Source: Pseudomonas lalkuanensis
GTDB taxonomy: Bacteria; Pseudomonadota; Gammaproteobacteria; Pseudomonadales; Pseudomonadaceae
Length of the DNA: 64,000 nucleotides
Reading direction: 5' to 3'
Assembly (NCBI RefSeq): GCF_008807375.1
Contig: NZ_CP043311.1
Location: 848,001 to 912,000, forward strand
The notes under the pieces are model-generated. The model was not told the DNA's origin. It worked only from the letters and a program-made list of their open reading frames with translations, and searched no databases. Position 1 is the stretch's first letter. Every line of letters begins with the position of its first letter. The position numbers and the translations under genes were made by a program. Positions 58,788-64,000 of the stretch are shown piece by piece.

Positions 58788-59509
58788 CCAACTGGCTGAA
58801 GCCCGATTGGCCTGCACCTTCGCGGGTAAAGGCCTGTGTCACCACCCGCGACGGTGGCTTCAGCCTGCCTCCTTTCGAGGGCCTGAACCTTGGCAGCCAC
58901 GTCGGCGACGATCCACTTGCCGTCGAAAGAAATCGCCAGGTGCTGACCTCTACCCTGGCCTGCCGGCCCGCCTGGCTGAGCCAGGTGCATGGCGTGCATG
59001 TCGTACAGGCCGATCCCGGTCGCGTGGACGAGGCGGATGCCAGCTGGACGGCCGAGCCAGGCGTCGCCAGCGCGGTTCTGACGGCCGACTGCCTGCCGGC
59101 GCTGTTCTGCGACCGCGCTGGCAGCAAGGTCGCGGCTGCCCACGCCGGCTGGCGTGGCCTGGCCAATGGTGTGCTGGAAGCGACCCTGGATGCGCTTGCC
59201 TTGCCGGCGGAAGAGGTGCTGGTCTGGCTCGGCCCGGCCATCGGTCCTGCGGCCTTCGAGGTTGGTCCCGAGGTGCGTGAAGCTTTCGTTGCCAGTCATC
59301 CCGAAGCGGGCCAGGCCTTCCGGCCCAGCGTCAATGAAGGCAAATACATGGCCGATATCTACCAGCTGGCGCGCATTCGCCTCGCCGCACGTGGCATCCA
59401 TGCCGTGTATGGCGGTGGTTTCTGCACCGTCAGCGATCCGCGCTTCTATTCCTACCGCCGCGCCTCGCGCACGGGCCGCTTCGCCAGCCTCGTCTGGCTG
59501 GCAGGCTGA
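58784..59509 (+). CDS. pgeF: PgeF/YfiH family (laccase-domain) protein
   Basis: 241 residues. Family motifs: VTTRDGGFSLPPFEGLNLGSHVGDD, LSQVHGVHVV, TADCLPALFCDRAG, AAHAGWRGLANGVLEATL and CTVSDPRFYSYRR. The His/Cys metal ligands expected for the site are in place (HGVHV, TADCLP, HAGW). Members act on purine nucleosides and, in E. coli, PgeF is linked to peptidoglycan editing. Coupled to rluD by a four-base overlap, the usual arrangement. Confidence 0.93.
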   Translation: MTNWLKPDWPAPSRVKACVTTRDGGFSLPPFEGLNLGSHVGDDPLAVERNRQVLTSTLACRPAWLSQVHGVHVVQADPGRVDEADASWTAEPGVASAVLTADCLPALFCDRAGSKVAAAHAGWRGLANGVLEATLDALALPAEEVLVWLGPAIGPAAFEVGPEVREAFVASHPEAGQAFRPSVNEGKYMADIYQLARIRLAARGIHAVYGGGFCTVSDPRFYSYRRASRTGRFASLVWLAG

Positions 59510-59596
59510 GATTTCCACCTCTCCGGCATCGCAAATTAATTCCTTCCTGCAGCCGGCTGTCCAGACGGCTTCATGATCCTGATCAAATCCGGTGAG

Positions 59597-59624
59597 GTTG
59601 AATCGCACAGAATCGTCCCTATCT
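59597..59624 (+). promoter_or_regulatory. sigma32 (RpoH) heat-shock promoter of clpB
   Basis: GTTGAA (59597-59602), 14-base spacer, CCCTATCT (59617-59624), against CTTGAA-N13-15-CCCCATNT: one mismatch in each box. 75 bases before the clpB ATG. Confidence 0.75.
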
Positions 59625-59699
59625 AAGCTTCATCCCGGCGGGCTTTTAGTATCTGGTGCCGTCATCGCGCCGCCCGCTATCTGAAGGAAGGACGAACCC

Positions 59700-62264
59700 A
59701 TGCGAATAGACCGTTTGACCAGCAAGCTGCAACTGGCGCTCTCCGATGCCCAGTCCCTGGCAGTTGGCCATGACCACCCGGCCATTGAACCTGTACACCT
59801 GGTACTGGCCCTGCTCGACCAGCAGGGCGGATCGATCAAGCCCCTGTTGATGCAGGTGGGCTTCGACGTGGCGGCCCTGCGCCAGGGACTGACCCGAGAA
59901 CTCGATCATCTGCCGAAGATCCAGAATCCCACCGGCGACGTGAACCTGTCCCAGGACCTGGCGCGCCTGCTCAACCAGGCCGACCGCCTGTCCCAGCAGA
60001 AGGGCGACCAGTTCATCTCCAGTGAGCTGGTGCTGCTCGCCTCGATGGACGAGAACACCCGCCTCGGCAAGCTCCTGCTCGGCCAGGGCGTGACCCGCAA
60101 GGCGCTGGAGAATGCCATCGCCAACCTGCGTGGCGGCCAGGCCGTGAACGATCCCAACATCGAAGAATCCCGGCAGGCGCTGGACAAGTTCACCGTCGAC
60201 CTGACCAAGCGCGCCGAGGATGGCAAGCTGGACCCGGTGATTGGCCGTGACGACGAGATCCGCCGCACCATCCAGGTCCTGCAGCGCCGTACCAAGAACA
60301 ACCCCGTGCTGATCGGTGAGCCCGGCGTCGGCAAGACGGCCATCGCCGAAGGCCTGGCCCAGCGCATCGTCAACGGCGAAGTGCCTGACGGCCTGAAGGA
60401 CAAGCGCCTTCTGGCCCTGGACATGGGGGCGCTGATCGCCGGGGCCAAGTTCCGTGGCGAGTTCGAAGAGCGCCTGAAAGGCGTGCTCAATGAACTGTCC
60501 AAGCAGGAAGGCCGGGTCATTCTGTTCATCGACGAGCTGCATACCATGGTCGGCGCCGGCAAGGCCGAGGGCGCCATGGATGCGGGCAACATGCTCAAGC
60601 CGGCCCTGGCCCGTGGCGAACTGCACTGCGTGGGCGCCACCACCCTGGACGAGTATCGCCAGTACATCGAGAAAGATGCTGCGCTGGAGCGCCGCTTCCA
60701 GAAGGTGCTGGTGGACGAGCCGAGCGAGGAAGACACCATCGCCATCCTGCGCGGTCTGAAGGAGCGTTACGAGGTGCACCACGGCGTGACCATCACCGAC
60801 GGCGCGATCATCGCCGCGGCCAAGCTGTCGCACCGCTACATCACCGATCGCCAGTTGCCGGACAAGGCCATCGACCTCATCGACGAAGCGGCCAGCCGCA
60901 TCCGCATGGAGATCGACTCCAAGCCTGAAGCCCTGGACCGTCTGGAGCGCCGCCTGATCCAGCTGAAGATCGAGCAGGAAGCCCTGAAGAAGGAAGACGA
61001 TGACGCCGCCCTGAAGCGTCTGGAGAAGCTGAAAGAGGACATCGCCCGCCTGGAGCGCGAATACGCCGACCTGGAGGAGATCTGGAAGTCCGAGAAGGCC
61101 GAGGTACAAGGCTCGGCGCAGATCCAGCAGAAGATCGAGCAGGCGCGCCAGGACATGGAGGCCGCCCGCCGCAAAGGTGACCTGCAACGCATGGCGGAGC
61201 TGCAGTACGGCGTGATTCCGGACCTCGAGCGAAGCCTGCAGATGGTCGACCAGCACGGCAAGACCGAGAACCAGTTGCTGCGCAACAAGGTGACCGACGA
61301 AGAGATCGCCGAAGTCGTCTCCAAGTGGACCGGCATCCCGGTGGCCAAGATGATGGAAGGCGAGCGGGAGAAGCTGCTGCACATGGAAGACGGCCTGCAC
61401 ACGCGGGTCATCGGCCAGCACGAGGCGGTTGTCGCCGTTGCCAACGCGGTGCGCCGCTCCCGCGCGGGCCTGGCCGATCCGAATCGCCCGAGCGGTTCCT
61501 TCCTGTTCCTGGGCCCGACCGGCGTGGGCAAGACCGAACTGTGCAAGGCGCTGGCCGAGTTCCTCTTCGATACCGAGGAGGCGCTGGTGCGCATCGACAT
61601 GTCCGAATTCATGGAGAAGCATTCCGTGGCTCGCCTGATCGGCGCGCCTCCGGGCTACGTCGGTTACGAGGAAGGCGGCTACCTGACCGAAGCCGTGCGT
61701 CGCAAACCCTATTCCGTGGTGCTGATGGACGAGGTGGAAAAGGCCCATCCGGACGTATTCAACGTATTGCTCCAGGTGCTGGAAGATGGCCGTCTGACCG
61801 ACAGCCACGGCCGCACCGTGGACTTCCGCAACACAGTGGTGGTGATGACCTCCAACCTGGGCTCCACGCAGATCCAGGAACTGGTGGGCGACCGCGAGGC
61901 GCAGCGGGCGGCGGTGATGGATGCGGTAAGCGCGCATTTCCGTCCCGAGTTCATCAACAGGATCGACGAAGTGGTGGTGTTCGAGCCCCTGGGCCGTGAC
62001 CAGATAGGCGGCATTGCGGAGATCCAGCTGCAGCGTCTGCGCAAGCGTTTGGCCGAGCGTGAACTGAGCCTGGAACTGAGCCCCGAGTCCCTGGACAAGC
62101 TGATCGCGGTTGGGTACGACCCGGTCTACGGTGCGCGCCCGCTGAAAAGGGCGATCCAGCGCTGGATCGAAAACCCGCTTGCCCAGCAGATACTGGCAGG
62201 CCAGTTCGCTCCTGGTGCAACCATCGCTGCGAGGGTTGAAGGCGACGAGATCGTCTTCAGCTGA
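59700..62264 (+). CDS. clpB: ClpB disaggregase (Hsp100)
   Basis: 854 residues. N domain (Clp-N repeats, residues 1-145), NBD1 with Walker A GEPGVGKT (206-213), coiled-coil middle domain (about 405-525: [41 protein letters not shown]), NBD2 with GPTGVGKT (605-612), and a C-terminal D2-small domain. Solubilises aggregated protein with DnaK. GGAAGG precedes the ATG. Upstream is a sigma32-like promoter; a terminator follows. Confidence 0.98.
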   Translation: MRIDRLTSKLQLALSDAQSLAVGHDHPAIEPVHLVLALLDQQGGSIKPLLMQVGFDVAALRQGLTRELDHLPKIQNPTGDVNLSQDLARLLNQADRLSQQKGDQFISSELVLLASMDENTRLGKLLLGQGVTRKALENAIANLRGGQAVNDPNIEESRQALDKFTVDLTKRAEDGKLDPVIGRDDEIRRTIQVLQRRTKNNPVLIGEPGVGKTAIAEGLAQRIVNGEVPDGLKDKRLLALDMGALIAGAKFRGEFEERLKGVLNELSKQEGRVILFIDELHTMVGAGKAEGAMDAGNMLKPALARGELHCVGATTLDEYRQYIEKDAALERRFQKVLVDEPSEEDTIAILRGLKERYEVHHGVTITDGAIIAAAKLSHRYITDRQLPDKAIDLIDEAASRIRMEIDSKPEALDRLERRLIQLKIEQEALKKEDDDAALKRLEKLKEDIARLEREYADLEEIWKSEKAEVQGSAQIQQKIEQARQDMEAARRKGDLQRMAELQYGVIPDLERSLQMVDQHGKTENQLLRNKVTDEEIAEVVSKWTGIPVAKMMEGEREKLLHMEDGLHTRVIGQHEAVVAVANAVRRSRAGLADPNRPSGSFLFLGPTGVGKTELCKALAEFLFDTEEALVRIDMSEFMEKHSVARLIGAPPGYVGYEEGGYLTEAVRRKPYSVVLMDEVEKAHPDVFNVLLQVLEDGRLTDSHGRTVDFRNTVVVMTSNLGSTQIQELVGDREAQRAAVMDAVSAHFRPEFINRIDEVVVFEPLGRDQIGGIAEIQLQRLRKRLAERELSLELSPESLDKLIAVGYDPVYGARPLKRAIQRWIENPLAQQILAGQFAPGATIAARVEGDEIVFS

Positions 62265-62277
62265 TCGGCAGCGCCAA

Positions 62278-62304
62278 AAAAAGCCCCGCATTGCGGGGCT
62301 TTTT
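62278..62304 (+). terminator. terminator of clpB
   Basis: Perfect stem AAAAAGCCCCGC / GCGGGGCTTTTT with loop ATT. Its symmetry also serves the minus-strand PilZ gene. Confidence 0.93.
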
Positions 62305-62321
62305 CTTGTTCGGCGTTCGCG

Positions 62322-62663
62322 CTAGGGCGTGCGAATGGACTGCAGCAGGTCTTCCAGCACGGTGGCCTGGTCTTCGGCCAGGTCGATGATGTGAAAGCCC
62401 GCCCAGCAGTTGCGCTGGTCCTCGCCCATGCGAGTCCACAGGCAGTCCGCGCCCAGGCGGATTTCTTCCAGCCCTTCCACCCAGGTCAAGGGCACGAGCC
62501 GGCATTCCCAGACCGAGTCGGCGGCGAGCGGCAGTTCGCTCAACAGCATGAAACCGTCCATCGACAGGTCGACGATACGTCCCAGGCGCTGTCCTGAATG
62601 CAGGTCGAATACTTCCAGCTGCAGCTCTGTGGCAAAGCGGCTGTGCTGGCGACGTTCTTCCAT
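62322..62663 (-). CDS. PilZ domain protein
   Basis: 113 residues: RRQHSRF (RxxxR c-di-GMP motif) at residues 4-10 and DLSMDGFML (D-x-S-x-x-G) near residue 33, followed by the beta-barrel and GFHIIDL. Single-domain, cytosolic, presumably c-di-GMP binding. Follows the DUF1631 gene by about 20 bases, so the two share a transcript. Second PilZ protein in the window, with MorA making or breaking the ligand. No target known. Confidence 0.88.
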   Translation of the reverse strand: MEERRQHSRFATELQLEVFDLHSGQRLGRIVDLSMDGFMLLSELPLAADSVWECRLVPLTWVEGLEEIRLGADCLWTRMGEDQRNCWAGFHIIDLAEDQATVLEDLLQSIRTP

Positions 62664-62683
62664 GGTGAACTCCTGCTGCGGGC

Positions 62684-64000
62684 TCAGGCGGTGCGGCCGG
62701 TAAAGCGTTGCAGTACCCGGTAGATGGCGCTCAGGGCGCGATCCACCAGCGGGGCATTGCGTTCCGGCGGGACCAGGCGTGCCAGTCCTTGCTCCATATC
62801 CAGGGCCAGCTGGGTAATAGGCATGATTGCCACGCGCTGGCCGCTGTGGTCGACGAACATGTAATTGCGAGTGGTCGGGCTGTACCAGGACAGCTTGAGA
62901 GCCCGGGTTTCCGGGCCATCGATGAACTCGAACCAGGTGCCGAACTCGACGGACTCAAGCTCCTTGATCAGCGCCTGCGCGCGGCTGGACAGGCTGACCG
63001 GCCGCGGGGTGCTGGCCAGTTCGGCGTCTTCTCCGAGCATCTCGCCGAGCTTACTTTCCGGAAGCGGGCTTTCTATGCGCGCCGCCACCTGGGGTTGCTG
63101 CGACTGGACCGCGTGCTGGCAGGCGACCAGGTCCTGAAGCAGGCGCCGGACGCCGTCCTCGTGATAGCCACCCAGCAGTTCCAGGCCCTTGCGCAGGTCT
63201 TCCAGCATGGGAATGCGCAGCTGTTGCAGGCGGGCCCGGCCGTTGGCATCCAGCGGAGTGCCACTCCAGGCCAGTTGCTCGGCGACTTCCACCGAGCGTT
63301 GCCATTCAACGCTGCGCTCGCCATGGCGGAGCAGGACGAAGACCAGCACATCAGTCCATGTGAGCTCGAGGAAATGCTGGATGACGCCGGGCAGCTCGCG
63401 GTCCGCCAGGAAGCGCCCCACCGTGTCGACGGCCTTCTGGCGGGCTCCCAACAGTTTGTCGCGCCCTTTGGCGGCCTCCACGGCGCGCTGCTCGCGCAGT
63501 TCCACCTTGTGCCGCAGTGTGCCGATGTACTCGTTGAACTCATCCAGCAGGCTGTCGAACAACAGCAGGTCACCGCTGAAGCCATGGACGACGCGCTCCA
63601 CGACCCAGTGCATCTTCGCCAGCAGGCCCCGTTCCTCTCCCTCGCTGGCGTAGAGCACGCCCGCCTGGGCCATGCTGTTGAGCAGGCGGCGGGCAGGGTG
63701 ATGGTGTTGGGTGAAGAGCGCCTTGTCCTGCAGCGCGACCTTCAGGTAAGGCGTGTGCAGGTGGGAGAGGGCGGTCTTGTAGACATCGGCGAGGTTGTCG
63801 TCGTCGAGGATGAAGTCGAAGAGCATCCCCACCAGGTCGATCACGTCAGCTTCGTAATCCGACAGCTTCTGCTGGCCCGGCAGGTGGCTGTGGCTTTCCA
63901 GTTGCTGTTGCAGGTCTGCCTTCAGCCCCTCGACGCGCTGCGGCTGGCGCAATTTGCTGGCGAGGTCCTGGGCGGACTGCTGTTGCAGGCGGTTCAGGGC
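62684..64000 (-). CDS. DUF1631 family protein, 5' end beyond the window
   Basis: The C-terminal 438 or so residues of a longer protein: the frame stays open through base 64000 (ALNRLQQQSAQDLASKLRQ... at the cut), and DUF1631 proteins usually have about 700 residues. Helical middle part (RQLEQQ-type and DLLLFDSLLDEFNEYIGTLRHKVELREQRAVEAAKGRDKL), then the family's C-terminal domain (EFGTWFEFIDGPETRALKLSWYSPTTRNYMFVDHSGQRVAIM). That C-terminal domain is PilZ-like in fold in my memory, which would suit the PilZ neighbour. Function unknown; the N terminus must be read outside. Confidence 0.8.
   Translation of the reverse strand, partial: ALNRLQQQSAQDLASKLRQPQRVEGLKADLQQQLESHSHLPGQQKLSDYEADVIDLVGMLFDFILDDDNLADVYKTALSHLHTPYLKVALQDKALFTQHHHPARRLLNSMAQAGVLYASEGEERGLLAKMHWVVERVVHGFSGDLLLFDSLLDEFNEYIGTLRHKVELREQRAVEAAKGRDKLLGARQKAVDTVGRFLADRELPGVIQHFLELTWTDVLVFVLLRHGERSVEWQRSVEVAEQLAWSGTPLDANGRARLQQLRIPMLEDLRKGLELLGGYHEDGVRRLLQDLVACQHAVQSQQPQVAARIESPLPESKLGEMLGEDAELASTPRPVSLSSRAQALIKELESVEFGTWFEFIDGPETRALKLSWYSPTTRNYMFVDHSGQRVAIMPITQLALDMEQGLARLVPPERNAPLVDRALSAIYRVLQRFTGRTA

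Noticed and set aside
59646..62291. Minus-strand frame of about 880 codons opposite clpB, and similar frames opposite morA, ettA and ileS
   Set aside because: Same cause: antisense shadows of conserved genes without any motif or ribosome site.

Overview
The window is a contiguous, gene-dense, GC-rich chromosomal segment from a Pseudomonas (sensu lato). Gene content and order follow, nearly gene for gene, the P. aeruginosa PAO1 stretch from radA (PA4609) to clpB (PA4542), as I recall that map. The species cannot be fixed from sequence alone. Departures from PAO1 (no nfxB-mexCD-oprJ beside morA, no rtcA beside rtcB, a glutamine-dependent NAD+ synthetase between pilS and bamD, a different minor-pilin operon) point to a non-aeruginosa species. 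I see no rRNA, tRNA, CRISPR array, insertion sequence or prophage.

Layout: 1-5.3 kb has radA (cut by the left edge), a MapZ-type PilZ protein and an overlapping pair of envelope genes (TPR-like protein and DUF3142 lipoprotein). 5.5-9.8 kb has a DUF3015 protein, cstA-ybdD (peptide/pyruvate uptake, with an A-rich Hfq/Crc motif on the cstA start) and a polyamine-type binding protein. 9.9-19.7 kb has glyA, the large c-di-GMP enzyme morA, ettA, a small membrane protein and gdhA. 19.7-30.4 kb has a lipoprotein, rtcB, a DUF4105/Lnb-type protein, a DksA/TraR-like protein, a Lon-type protease, several small conserved genes, fklB, a Fur-box-preceded small gene and ispB. 30.5-42.2 kb is core housekeeping: rplU-rpmA-obg-proB-creA, rpsT, murJ, ribF-ileS-lspA-fkpB-ispH. 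42.3-54.8 kb is type IV pilus: fimT-fimU-pilV-pilW-pilX-(small gene)-pilY1-pilE read leftward, then thiO, then pilR-pilS. 54.5-64 kb has a PP0621-like gene, nadE, bamD, rluD-pgeF, clpB with a sigma32-like promoter, a second PilZ protein and a DUF1631 gene cut by the right edge.

How it fits together: the pilus genes supply the minor-pilin/PilY1 tip complex and the PilSR regulators of pilin expression. MorA and two PilZ proteins add c-di-GMP signalling that bears on the motile/sessile switch. The lsp-ispH-ileS-ribF and rplU-obg blocks are growth-linked operons.

The most unusual item is PilY1. About 400 residues of predicted coiled coil, ending in an EF-hand-like loop, sit inside the C-terminal propeller region where the PilY1 proteins I know have only a short connector. 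Also notable are a cluster of perfect DnaA boxes around 26.7-27.2 kb, a Fur-like box upstream of the 80-residue gene at 29.1 kb, a perfect inverted repeat between morA and ettA, and copies of REP-like elements.
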